The position numbers were made by a program, and so were the translations under genes. From NCBI RefSeq assembly GCF_007748175.1, contig NZ_CP037422.1:1838528-1902527 (forward strand): a DNA stretch of 64,000 nucleotides, read 5' to 3'. Positions 8,222 through 16,310 of this stretch are shown piece after piece (the first letter of the stretch is position 1; every line of letters starts with the position of its first letter). Source of the DNA: Gimesia aquarii. GTDB taxonomy: Bacteria; Planctomycetota; Planctomycetia; Planctomycetales; Planctomycetaceae. The notes under the pieces are model-generated. The model saw only the letters and a program-made list of their open reading frames with translations. It had not been told where the DNA came from and searched no databases.

Positions 8222-8545
8222 ATGCCAAATTCAAACCCTGCTTGTCAGCCACCAAGTGATGTAAATTGTGATCCCGCAGATGAACCAATTTTGTCAAAAT
8301 TATTTCCAAGCATCACCTTATATGGAAATATAGAAGGATCTAGCGGTTACTATGGAGATGAAATAACATTGAACCATCAAATTGGAGAATGGTTCGCTCT
8401 TCCAGATGGCTCATGGTGGTCTATTTCATGTCAGCAGGGTGTTTGGAGGCTTCATTGGGATGGAACAATTTCGGGCGGTGGTTTTATAGACGCAACTGGA
8501 GGAACATTTCCTTCACTCATATTTCCGGGTTTCTCTACATCGTAA
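8222..8545 (+). CDS. small hypothetical protein
   Basis: 107 residues with GAAAGGA upstream of the ATG. The N-terminus is Cys/Pro/Asn-rich (PNSNPACQPPSDVNCDPADE), and the remainder is a beta-rich, glycine- and tryptophan-rich domain (GEWFALPDGSWWSISCQQGVW) without charge clusters. No signal peptide is evident. It may be a small beta-sheet carbohydrate- or protein-binding module; that is inference. It is followed by the third complete EPVF/MINDI leader. Confidence 0.5.
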   Translation: MPNSNPACQPPSDVNCDPADEPILSKLFPSITLYGNIEGSSGYYGDEITLNHQIGEWFALPDGSWWSISCQQGVWRLHWDGTISGGGFIDATGGTFPSLIFPGFSTS

Positions 8546-8658
8546 TCTACGATCTCAAGCTAAAATTGCACGAGATTCAATAATATAATGATATCTGCGA
8601 TGTATCAGATAAGATGTGTTTCTAATGCAGTGGAGCCGGTGTTTATTGGCGATCAGAT

Positions 8659-8703
8659 ATGATTAATGATATTCGAATGCGGTTTGGTGGAGTGGTATCG
8701 TGA
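8659..8703 (+). promoter_or_regulatory. coupled mini-ORF (14 codons), copy 4
   Basis: Encodes MINDIRMRFGGVVS. The ATG overlaps the TGA that closes an EPVFIGDQI module, and the TGA overlaps GTG 8700, with GGAG placed for that start. Confidence 0.55.
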
Positions 8704-8946
8704 CTGAACCCAACTGGGACGTTTACAACTACGTGCTACTCGCACTCGTTTTTGCGAAGAGACGGCTATCGCAAAAACGAGTATTACCATCGGCTCTGTG
8801 AGCTGTCAGCAAAGCTTGACCTGCCGTATGATTCACCAGCTCACAAGATCCTTGCCACCACAAAAGAACCCACCACAGAACAGGCAAAGCTAGTAGCTAC
8901 AGTGCTGGGGAAGCGGGCAGTAGAATTACACTTTGAGTTGGGTTAA
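8700..8946 (+). pseudogene. frameshifted small gene of the cassette family
   Basis: From GTG 8700 the frame reads VTEPNWDVYNYVLLALV and runs out at 8801. From 8752 the next frame reads RRDGYRKNEYYHRLCELSAKL and continues to the HFELG stop at 8946. Removing one T from the five-T run at 8749-8753 joins the two into one protein of about 81 residues. It is probably a one-base insertion or a programmed frameshift site. Parts of this protein recur at 3841, 5908, 9349 and 9617, so it looks like the ancestral unit of the mosaic. Confidence 0.5.
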
Positions 8947-8951
8947 AACAA

Positions 8952-9347
8952 ATGAAACTGTTTAATCATTTTAATATGCGCGAGTCTTTTGAACCGTTCA
9001 AAGGTGTTTATGATCTGAGGCAACTTCTGAAAATATTGGATGATTACGACTACACCCCAAGTGAACTAATCTATCTGATCCCACAGGTTACCACAGAAGA
9101 AAACTGCGAAATAAATATGAGATTGCTATCAGAGTATATAAGTCATAATGCATTTTCATTTATTGTAAGGAATAGCAGATTGTTCGTTTTAGATGAGGCG
9201 GCGTATTCAACTGATGATGATTGGTATGCACACGTTGTAATAGATGGGAAATTAGATTCTCATTTTGTCGAAGGCATCAAAGTAATGAAATCATTCTTCA
9301 CAGATGAAAAATGGGATTCATACGACGATCTGTCAGAACAGAGGTAG
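8952..9347 (+). CDS. acidic soluble protein, immunity-like
   Basis: 131 residues, starting five bases after the preceding stop. The protein is acidic and fully soluble (DDYDYTPSELIYLIPQV, STDDDWYAHVVIDGKLD). Size, acidity and helical character fit cytoplasmic immunity proteins of contact-dependent or polymorphic toxin systems, but no family was recognised. It is flanked on both sides by copies of the VLGKRAxxxHFELG module, suggesting it moved or duplicated as a unit. Confidence 0.5.
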   Translation: MKLFNHFNMRESFEPFKGVYDLRQLLKILDDYDYTPSELIYLIPQVTTEENCEINMRLLSEYISHNAFSFIVRNSRLFVLDEAAYSTDDDWYAHVVIDGKLDSHFVEGIKVMKSFFTDEKWDSYDDLSEQR

Positions 9348-9393
9348 TGCTGGGAAAACGGGCAATTAAGATGCATTTTGAGTTAGGGTAGAC

Positions 9394-9606
9394 ATGAAAA
9401 GACCTGTAAATCCAGTAAAAGTTTGGAAGTGGACCGTCTGGTTACTCCTGATACCTAACGCTGGTCTTTTGTTATCAGGCTTCCTTTTGAACGATGAACG
9501 ACTCTTGCGATGGGCGTCTTACGTATTCTGGCCTTTCATCATTATTTATGCTGTTCCACCAGTTACTTTTACGATAATTGTACTTTTCGAAAAGCTGAAG
9601 CGTTAA
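9394..9606 (+). CDS. small two-helix membrane protein
   Basis: 70 residues from ATG 9394, three bases after the TAG of an HFELG module (TTAGGGTAGAC). Helix 1 (WTVWLLLIPNAGLLLSGFLL) and helix 2 (VFWPFIIIYAVPPVTFTIIVLF) bracket a short charged loop. The N-terminus (KRPVNPVKVWK) and C-terminus (EKLKR) are basic, predicting both ends in the cytoplasm. Another HFELG module follows its stop. Function unknown. Confidence 0.55.
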   Translation: MKRPVNPVKVWKWTVWLLLIPNAGLLLSGFLLNDERLLRWASYVFWPFIIIYAVPPVTFTIIVLFEKLKR

Positions 9607-9729
9607 GCCAGTAGGAGAGTGCTGGGGAAACGGGCGATTGATTTGCACTTTGAGTTGGGATAAGAAACGCCAGCGTTAGTGGCTTTGCTACCACAATTCA
9701 CGAATTTCACTTGAGTTAGGAGATCTATC

Positions 9730-10503
9730 ATCGAAAAGCATATTGTTCTGATTCACGGCACCAACGCAGGGCCTTGGACAATGTCGAATTTCTCTGAGTA
9801 TTTCGAGCAAAGAGGATTTCGTTGCCATAGCCCGGCTTACCGCCATCACGATAGACCACATTCGGACGATTCCTCAGCGATTCTCGCCGGAACGAGCATA
9901 GCGGATTATGTTGAAGACATTATTGGATTCGTGAAGACTTTGAACACGACACCGATCCTCGTCGGGCATTCACTAGGAGGATTGATCGCACAAAAGTTGG
10001 CGGCCATCGGCCTTGCCCGCGCCATAGTGCTGCTGAATGGCAGCGTTAATTGGGGTGTTCTTCCAACGACCAGGCAGGAGCGCGAACTTGGCAAGATGTT
10101 TATGTCGGCGGGCTCATTCTGGGAAAACACTTTGCTGCCCGATTTCGATACCATGGCCAAATTTGGTCTCAACAAGCTGGATTCGACCGAGCAACGACGG
10201 GTTTTCGATCGCTTGATACCGGAATCAGGCCGCGTAATGTTCGAGCTATTCTTTTGGATGTTCGATGAGAATCAGACCACAAAGATTGATTACGACGGAG
10301 TTACTTGTCCTGTCTTGATGGTGTCCGGCTCTGATGACTTGGCAATTCCTCCCTCAACAGCTCGCCTCATTGCCGAACGACATGGTTCGCGGGCAACCTT
10401 CTATGAGGCCGAGAGTTTTGGCCATTATCTGACTCTAGAACCCGAATGGAAGAAGATCGCGGAGATCTGTGCCAACTGGATGATTGATGTCAAAGAAAGT
10501 TGA
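9730..10503 (+). CDS. alpha/beta hydrolase lacking a canonical start codon
   Basis: The frame is open from 9715 and encodes a complete alpha/beta hydrolase: oxyanion-loop motif LIHGTNAGPW near the N-terminus, nucleophile elbow GHSLGG (Ser about residue 81), acid in VSGSDDLAIPP, and His in FGHYLTLEP. All of this requires translation upstream of the first ATG at 9781, which would delete the HG motif. AGGAG lies five to six bases before the ATC codons at 9727/9730, where an ATG is expected. I therefore place the N-terminus at 9730 and suspect a mutated or non-canonical start. The usual substrates are esters or amides; the specific one is unknown. Confidence 0.6.
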   Translation: MEKHIVLIHGTNAGPWTMSNFSEYFEQRGFRCHSPAYRHHDRPHSDDSSAILAGTSIADYVEDIIGFVKTLNTTPILVGHSLGGLIAQKLAAIGLARAIVLLNGSVNWGVLPTTRQERELGKMFMSAGSFWENTLLPDFDTMAKFGLNKLDSTEQRRVFDRLIPESGRVMFELFFWMFDENQTTKIDYDGVTCPVLMVSGSDDLAIPPSTARLIAERHGSRATFYEAESFGHYLTLEPEWKKIAEICANWMIDVKES

Positions 10504-10808
10504 TGAGTCCTGGGTATCTACTAGATAAGCCACCCTAATTAGGGCAGCTTTGTTTTTTCAAGACGTAGCAAAAGTAAATGAACCTTATGATCATCCCGGT
10601 GTCACCTTGTTGGATCGGTAATCCGGCGTTGGGAGGAAGTGTCTGCCCATATGGTTCCGGCAAACACCTCATGAAGTATTGTCGCAAAAAGACTGCCTTT
10701 TATGGCGTAAACCCGCATCGTTAGTTTTGGGGAATGAGCATCCAAGGTTTGCTCATTTCAGTACAAACGGGTGGGATCTTTTAGCAGAAATTGAAGGGAT
10801 GAGCACAA
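10504..10808. other. intergenic region
   Basis: No convincing gene. It contains the palindrome CCCTAATTAGGG at about 10531; a related TAATTAGGCAGCTT occurs just after the next gene near 11848. The rest is unstructured to my eye. Confidence 0.4.
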
Positions 10809-11846
10809 ATGACCAACGAATGGACAAAGCCGGAATACGTTGAAGCATATCTGGCCCATATGAAGTGCATACCCCATCGAACCGAAGGAGAGGCAACATT
10901 GCTCTCAGAAATCCCCAAGGAGACGAAACGGGTACTGGACCTCGGCTGTGGAGACGGTCATTTGATGTCGTTAATCCTCTCTCGTTGTCCGAACGCAATC
11001 GGCGTTGGTCTTGACTTTTCAACGGCGATGTTGGAGCAAGCTCGACAACGCTTCGGGAATAGTGATCGAGTCATGCTTGTTGAGCACAACATGGACGACC
11101 AGCTACTTGATCTCGGAGAATTCGACTGCATTGTTTCGAGTTTCGCCATCCATCACTGCTCACATCAGCGGAAACGGGAGCTTTATAAAGAGGTCTTTTC
11201 ATCGTTGGAAGCAGGAGGCGTATTTTGCAACCTCGAACACGTCTCTTCCCCGACCCAGCGAGTTCACGACCGATTCCTCCAAGAGATGGGCATGACGCCC
11301 GAGGACGAAGACCCGTCGAATAAACTGTTGGATGTAGAAACACAATTGCGATGGCTGAAAGAGATTGGCTTTGAAGACGTGGATTGCAATTGGAAGTGGC
11401 GAGAGCTTGCACTACTGTCGGGGCACAAGACATATCCTGGTCACCTTCAGACGGCGAAACGATCTGGACAAACCAAACAGGTCCTCGTCATGCGGCACGA
11501 CTTGAAGATGCGTCGAGGCAAACAGATTGCCCAAGGTTCGCACGCTTCGATGTCGTTTATTTGTCATCGATTAAAGCAGCGCGATTCATTCTCGATGGAC
11601 GATTTCTCAGAGGTTGAACAAGGCTGGATGAATGGATCCTTCGCAAAAGTTTGCTGCCGGGTGAACAGCAAGGAAGAATTGATAGCCATTCACGACAGCG
11701 CCGTCGAAGCTAACCTGGAAGTTCATCTCATCACAGACAGTGGCAAGACCGAATTCCATGGAGAGCCGACGCAAACCTGTCTGGCAATCGGTCCTGATGA
11801 TGCCGAGAAAATCGATGCCATCACTGGTGAACTACAATTACTGTGA
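10809..11846 (+). CDS. class I methyltransferase fused to Pth2-type peptidyl-tRNA hydrolase
   Basis: 345 residues in one uninterrupted frame. Residues 1 to about 210 are a SAM-dependent methyltransferase: motif I VLDLGCGDGHL at about 42-52, acidic loop GVGLDFS, and IVSSFAIHHC as the motif IV region. Residues about 222-345 match the archaeal/eukaryotic-type Pth2 fold: QVLVMRHDLKMRRGKQIAQ, SHAS, then AKVCCRVNSKEEL and ITDSGKTEF. Pth2 enzymes release peptides from peptidyl-tRNA. The start at ATG 10809 follows GGGATGAGCACAA. The fusion of both domains is unusual. Known bacteria mainly use the unrelated Pth; the Pth2 domain here may act on another RNA or peptide conjugate. Confidence 0.75.
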   Translation: MTNEWTKPEYVEAYLAHMKCIPHRTEGEATLLSEIPKETKRVLDLGCGDGHLMSLILSRCPNAIGVGLDFSTAMLEQARQRFGNSDRVMLVEHNMDDQLLDLGEFDCIVSSFAIHHCSHQRKRELYKEVFSSLEAGGVFCNLEHVSSPTQRVHDRFLQEMGMTPEDEDPSNKLLDVETQLRWLKEIGFEDVDCNWKWRELALLSGHKTYPGHLQTAKRSGQTKQVLVMRHDLKMRRGKQIAQGSHASMSFICHRLKQRDSFSMDDFSEVEQGWMNGSFAKVCCRVNSKEELIAIHDSAVEANLEVHLITDSGKTEFHGEPTQTCLAIGPDDAEKIDAITGELQLL

Positions 11847-12580
11847 TAATTAGGCAGCTTGCTTGCAGTTTGCTGGCGGGAAGAAAAAGATGCCAGGTCT
11901 ACCTCCTTTTCTGTCTTTACAATCATGTCGCCCCGGTTATTCTACTTCCGGATTTTCATCTCTGAATTGATCTTTGAGATCAGGTAGAATGTGAGTTTAC
12001 GGGCGGGAGAATACTCGCGTGCAATCGGCTCATTCTTTCTGCCGAGTGGTCCTGAATTGCTTGTATGTCATTGGAGACTGTTATTTATGATATTCTGGTA
12101 TGTGTATTGCCTTAACATCTCAAAGAAGTACCTTGTGACTTCGCACCATCATCGCCAGGGGCGTATACCGGTCAAGCCAAGACTTATGCGCCTTAGTGTC
12201 TCGGATATGGCAAAACGACAATCAAAAATGCTCCGTTTTGTTTTGAAAATGATCCGAAAAGGGTCTAACAAGACTGCACACAGCGAAGTAGTTTTGCCGT
12301 CAGTCTGTAAAAGTCGTCTATTCCTAGTGGGTTTTATAGTGCTCTCTTCGGCAGGTGACAAAGTATTTACTCACAGAAAAACGTTGCCTCGCGCGCGAGA
12401 CAGATCACGGAGTTTCGGGAACGGCGCGGCTGTGTCAAGCTGCAGATATGAGCAGGAATAATAGGCTTCTACGGACCTGGAAGAGACTCGAATTTGTCAA
12501 GAGAAATCCTCTATTCCCAAATCAATGACTGATGAACAAAGTGCAAAAGGCTGAAGAAACAGAGGACATGAAACAAGTGA
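11847..12580. other. intergenic region before island
   Basis: A 734-base stretch without a gene I believe. A 156-codon frame (11991-12461) starting at GTG exists, but its product has an erratic composition and no ribosome-binding site. No RNA gene or repeat is evident apart from the att-like sequence that starts at 12581. Confidence 0.4.
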
Positions 12581-12628
12581 AGAGAGCCGCCGAGGAGAGT
12601 CGAACTCCTGACCTACGCATTACGAATG
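12581..12628. repeat. att-like direct repeat, left end (tRNA-Thr 3' part)
   Basis: 48 bases identical to 30412-30459. They correspond to the 3' end of tRNA-Thr, from the anticodon-stem 3' side to five bases beyond the gene. The match breaks after GAATG, so this is a displaced tRNA fragment and not a functional tRNA. It is typical of a site-specific integration scar. Confidence 0.85.
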
Positions 12629-12657
12629 AGAGTAAAAACACTCATCGATAATTCACT

Positions 12658-12694
12658 AAACACCAAACGCTATGCATTAAGGCGTTTGGTGTTT
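12658..12694 (+). terminator. Rho-independent terminator-like hairpin
   Basis: CACCAAACGC (12661) pairs with GCGTTTGGTG (12682-12691) and is followed by a T-rich tract. It sits at the island's left edge. It could end plus-strand transcription entering the island, or the minus-strand transcript from the gene at 12814. Confidence 0.6.
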
Positions 12695-12813
12695 TTTCTT
12701 TTTGTTTGACCGGTTGTCAATGAGTGTTTGATTGGTGTTTGGATGCGGGAGTTGGTGACGTTTTTGGTGACTCCATTCGCCACATTAAAGATTGTAGATG
12801 ATTGCTTTTGAAA

Positions 12814-14031
12814 TTAAGACCATCTTTTAGAAAGACTTTCTTTTATCCACGCCTTATAAATGAGGAACACGTCATCCTTTTCAACTCTCCTTTCAACAAT
12901 GGTATACTGAAGATTTGCCAATCCTAAAAAATCATGCAATTCATCTTCATATCCACTTTCTCCGAAAGTAAAAAAAAGAAAACCGTTATCTTTAAGATGA
13001 AACTGCGCCCCTAGTACAAGATTAAAGTAAAGCTTACTATCTGCGGAAAAGCAGTGAAAGTAAGGACTGTTTTCATATTTGATGCAGTTTTCTTTTGCGG
13101 TAAAAGGTAGGTTAGCAATTATAAGGTCAAATTTTTTATCTTTAGGGATACCATGATAAATTTGGTCTGACCTAGATTCTATGAATGTGATTTTATCTTC
13201 AACTCTATTATAGCTTGCATTTAATTTTGCTGCATTCAATGAAGCTCTATTTGAATCAGAAGCAAAAACATGAGTAGCCTCCCCATATTGAGCAAAATAA
13301 AGTGCATACAACCCACACCCACAACCTAGGTCGAGAACTAAATCAGGAAAACCTACTTGATCTTTAACTTTTTCCATAAGAGGTATACTTATCTTTCCTC
13401 TGATTGGATTGAATACTCCTTTAGGTATTGAGAATCTAAGATTTTTAATTCTTTCTACGCATTCAGGCTCTGACTCATGTCTTCTTATAATATCCTCAAG
13501 AATTCGCTCGTTTTTCTTTTTTGGCTCTAGTTTTTTAGGCAGCTCTTGAATCTCAGATTTTCTAAGCTTCCAGTCTCCAAATTTTATTCTCTCTTCTTCA
13601 TTTGGACCAATCCATCCACCCACAATGAGTACGTTGCTTCCTTCTTTTATTATTCTGAACTGAAATGACCCCATATATTTTTTTGTATGCTGGTTATGCC
13701 ATTTCCCCTCGTACACGTTTTTAGTTCCTTGAAGTTTGTACGCTGTGAAATGATAGTCAAAGTTTAAACTATGTGCATATATTGTTCTACCCATCAATCC
13801 ACCGATCTTTTTTTTGATTTCAACAACGTCAAAATTTATCTTTGAAGTTTGGTTTTGAATATAAAAGCCAGTGTATAATCCCGTTAAATAATCAGGCAAT
13901 GACAAATACATAATCAAGTTTCTGATGTATTTGCAAACACCGTAGATCGCAGTTGTGACAGCTATCCCAGAGGCAATGAGTCCCAATGAAGTCGTAATAT
14001 CCATTACTTTTTCTATTCCTAGAAAATCCAA
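12814..14031 (-). CDS. membrane-associated class I methyltransferase
   Basis: 405 residues. An N-terminal hydrophobic segment (about residues 15-40, SLGLIASGIAVTTAIYGVCKY) suggests a membrane anchor. Residues about 40-200 form an uncharacterised beta-rich and charged domain (KLRKSEIQELPKKLEPKKK). The C-terminal half is a methyltransferase: motif I LVLDLGCGCGLYALYFAQ at about residue 230 and motif IV ANLPF near 307. ANLPF is of the NPPY/NLPF type seen in RNA, protein and DNA amino-methyltransferases. It points away from the DUF4062 gene across a 213-base AT-rich spacer that may hold divergent promoters. The substrate is unknown; RNA or protein glutamine are options. Confidence 0.65.
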   Translation of the reverse strand: MDFLGIEKVMDITTSLGLIASGIAVTTAIYGVCKYIRNLIMYLSLPDYLTGLYTGFYIQNQTSKINFDVVEIKKKIGGLMGRTIYAHSLNFDYHFTAYKLQGTKNVYEGKWHNQHTKKYMGSFQFRIIKEGSNVLIVGGWIGPNEEERIKFGDWKLRKSEIQELPKKLEPKKKNERILEDIIRRHESEPECVERIKNLRFSIPKGVFNPIRGKISIPLMEKVKDQVGFPDLVLDLGCGCGLYALYFAQYGEATHVFASDSNRASLNAAKLNASYNRVEDKITFIESRSDQIYHGIPKDKKFDLIIANLPFTAKENCIKYENSPYFHCFSADSKLYFNLVLGAQFHLKDNGFLFFTFGESGYEDELHDFLGLANLQYTIVERRVEKDDVFLIYKAWIKESLSKRWS

Positions 14032-14244
14032 GTTGCAAAAATAAGATTAAAATTTTTAAGATAGAAGTGATAATTTACTGTTTATAAGTACGGTTCACAA
14101 TTGTGTTATGTACACTTTTATGATTGTATTACCTCTATTGCAACAATAAGGATTGTCTAAGCGTATATATACACTTTTCCTTGGGAAGACTCAAAGATGC
14201 AAGATAAGTGTGTCAATAATCGTAATTTATAGCAGGCATTCAAA

Positions 14245-15240
14245 ATGCAAAAAAGATTTCAAATCTTTGTCAGTTCTACATATGCAGATCTAAAAGAAGA
14301 ACGGCAAAAAGTCATCCAAACATTAATGGAAATGGATTGTATCCCTGCGGGAATGGAATTGTTCCCCGCTGCAGATGAAGAACAATTTGAGTTTATCAAA
14401 CGAATAATTGATGACTGTGATTATTACCTTTTAATTATTGGGGGAAGATACGGCTCCCTTACTTCAGAAGGAATTAGTTACACAGAAAAAGAATATGAGT
14501 ATGCCGTCTCCATCGGATTAAAGGTTTTAGCTTTTGTGCATGAAAAACCAGAGGAGATACCCGTTGGTAAATCAGAGATCGATCAAGCATTGCGTGAAAA
14601 GCTGGATGATTTTCGAACAAAAGTTTCAGATAGTCGATTGGTAAAATTTTGGAGTCATGCGACTGAACTTCCTGGATTAGTTTCACTAAGCCTATCTAAA
14701 ACAATAAAACTTTATCCAGCAATTGGATGGGTACGCGCAAATAATATCGCAAGTGAAGATTTGCTTGTTGATGTGAATACGATGAGAAAAGAAAATGATG
14801 CATTAAAACTTAAGCTCAAAAACCTCCAATCAGTAGAACCACCACCTGAATTAAATTTGGCGTCAATGGATGAGTTTTATGAAATCAGGGTTTCGTGGTC
14901 AGGGACATATGCAGGGAGTGAAACGTTTAAGGTTAGTTGGTCCACACTTTTTTCAATAATTGCTCCTAGCTTGATGGAACATCCATTCGATCAAAAGGTT
15001 AGCAGTATTCTTGCAGAAGGCATGTACAAAAAAGAACGAAAGGATTCGAGTATTCCATTTCACATAGAAGTCGAAAAAGAAGATTTTGAGACTGTGAGAG
15101 TTCAGCTATCTACTTATGGACTTATTAATGTCGAATACAAAAAAGCCACCCAGGGGGAAATGGCTCTTTTTTGGTCATTGACCCCGAAGGGAGAACAGTT
15201 AATGCTGCAATTACGAACGATCAAGGCAACAGAAAATTAG
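14245..15240 (+). CDS. DUF4062 domain protein
   Basis: 331 residues. The N-terminal portion is a clear DUF4062 domain: [21 protein letters not shown] at residues 4-24, [17 protein letters not shown] near 60-75, and [11 protein letters not shown]. This domain is Rossmann-like, related in architecture to TIR and nucleoside deoxyribosyltransferase folds, and commonly found in signalling or anti-phage proteins. The middle (about 180-200) is a short coiled coil. The C-terminal 130 residues ([24 protein letters not shown]) are a separate domain I do not recognise. The gene is 19 bases upstream of a nuclease-like gene, suggesting an operon. A defence role is an inference. Confidence 0.7.
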   Translation: MQKRFQIFVSSTYADLKEERQKVIQTLMEMDCIPAGMELFPAADEEQFEFIKRIIDDCDYYLLIIGGRYGSLTSEGISYTEKEYEYAVSIGLKVLAFVHEKPEEIPVGKSEIDQALREKLDDFRTKVSDSRLVKFWSHATELPGLVSLSLSKTIKLYPAIGWVRANNIASEDLLVDVNTMRKENDALKLKLKNLQSVEPPPELNLASMDEFYEIRVSWSGTYAGSETFKVSWSTLFSIIAPSLMEHPFDQKVSSILAEGMYKKERKDSSIPFHIEVEKEDFETVRVQLSTYGLINVEYKKATQGEMALFWSLTPKGEQLMLQLRTIKATEN

Positions 15241-15259
15241 AAATTCGGAATAACTTCCT

Positions 15260-15805
15260 ATGACAAATCGTTGGGACGAAACTTGGCACAGACTACGTGA
15301 ATGGACAAATGGTTCTGCAAATTCAGAAAGATTGACGGCACAAATTCTATTGGATGATGGTTATAAATCTATCGACCCAAGCCATCCCTTAGGCGGAAAA
15401 GATGGTGGTAAGGATGCAGTTGGCCAAAAAGGTAGTGAACGCTGGATAATGGCTGTTTACTTTCCAAGAGGTCAAAAAGAGTTCTCTGAAATAAAAGCAA
15501 AGTTCATCGCGGATTTCGCAGGAGTGTCAAAAAATTCATCGCAAGGTTTAGCATTTGTAACCAATCAAGAGCTAAGGCTTTCAGAAAGAGAAGAACTTCA
15601 ATCACTTAAAGAAAATTCGATTGGCGTGGAGCTGTTTCACCTGGAACGGATAACAACAATCCTAGATAAACCTGCTATGGCGGAAGTACGAAAACAGTTT
15701 TTGGACATTGAATTCTCCGGTCAGTCAGTAGTTTCTGAACTAAAAGACGAAATGTATCAGATACAGCGACGTTTAGAAGGGCTTCAGACGAGCGGGGATT
15801 CCTAG
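15260..15805 (+). CDS. restriction-endonuclease-like protein
   Basis: 181 residues. Residues about 22-80 contain ERLTAQILLDDGYKS, then GGKDGGKDAV, then RWIMAVYFPRGQKEF. This arrangement (helix with Glu, acidic turn G-x-D-G-G-K-D, then a strand) recalls Mrr/PD-(D/E)XK nucleases. The rest (GLAFVTNQELRLSEREEL, VELFHLERITTILDKPAM) has the look of a family often encoded next to helicase or NTPase partners in defence loci. The start ATG at 15260 is 19 bases after the DUF4062 stop. Catalytic competence is uncertain from sequence alone. Confidence 0.55.
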   Translation: MTNRWDETWHRLREWTNGSANSERLTAQILLDDGYKSIDPSHPLGGKDGGKDAVGQKGSERWIMAVYFPRGQKEFSEIKAKFIADFAGVSKNSSQGLAFVTNQELRLSEREELQSLKENSIGVELFHLERITTILDKPAMAEVRKQFLDIEFSGQSVVSELKDEMYQIQRRLEGLQTSGDS

Positions 15806-16310
15806 GGTTTGTGAATGAGTTTGGTGAACCGGTATGGAAGTCCTATTTAAAGAAAGATAGAGCGTAATTATTAGTGCTCCCACTGTGCAGCCTCAATCTT
15901 CCGAGTAGCAATCGCTTTGCTAAATTACTCTCGCTCACTCAGCATTATCATTGACTGCCTGTGCGCACTTGGTAGCATGATTTGTAGCAGGCGTGCATTA
16001 ACAATTCGGTTTGGCGTTGAGAGTATAGCCGTTTTGGGATTCATGAGAAAATAACACTAAAAAGCTATAAAAAACAGTTACTATGCTCAACAACGAGAAT
16101 GAAAATTTTGAGTGTGGAATCCACTCTCCCATAATTACTAGCAATGTCGGATATGATGAACCAGTGCATATATTATTGTTATACCAAACAATCCGGAATA
16201 AATGGAGAGAGTCCTCTTTAACAGCATTGAGGCTTAACTCCCATTCAGTATTTACGTTTTGATACTCAAATTCTAAGTACTGAAGAGATTTATTACAGAC
16301 GAGGGAAATC
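15806..16310. other. intergenic region
   Basis: About 500 AT-rich bases without a supported gene. A reverse-strand 110-codon frame (15998-16330) overlaps the next gene's start and has an implausible composition. I see no repeat or RNA gene. Confidence 0.35.

Larger units (their letters stand above)
3841..9720 (+). repeat. mosaic region of recurring short modules
   Basis: The same short coding modules recur around different gene bodies. (1) EPVFxGEQI near 4063, 7748, 8029 and 8634, with a partial copy near 6545. (2) MIDNLRMxFGGVVS at 4086, 7772 and 8659, with shorter copies ending at 4603 and 5697. (3) EPNWDxYNxxR at 4776, 5099, 5908 and 8703, with partial copies near 6515 and 6964. (4) VKYKRxAVPKYxEIM at 5614 and 7695. 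(5) VLGKRAxxxHFELG near 8905, 9349 and 9617, with a degenerate copy near 9703. (6) SPxHKILxTTKxPTxE at 3850 and 8836. (7) the signal peptide MSRLxILFALxPxxLYAEP at 4826 and 6994. This implies repeated duplication and recombination of a small-gene cassette locus. Confidence 0.75.

Noticed and set aside
11991..12461. 156-codon plus-strand frame from GTG
   Set aside because: Erratic composition (basic and Cys/Trp scattered), no ribosome-binding site and no recognisable domain; looks like a chance frame in an intergenic region.
12581..12628. tRNA gene at the island's left end
   Set aside because: Only the 3' part from the anticodon stem onward is present; the sequence departs after GAATG, so it cannot fold as a tRNA.
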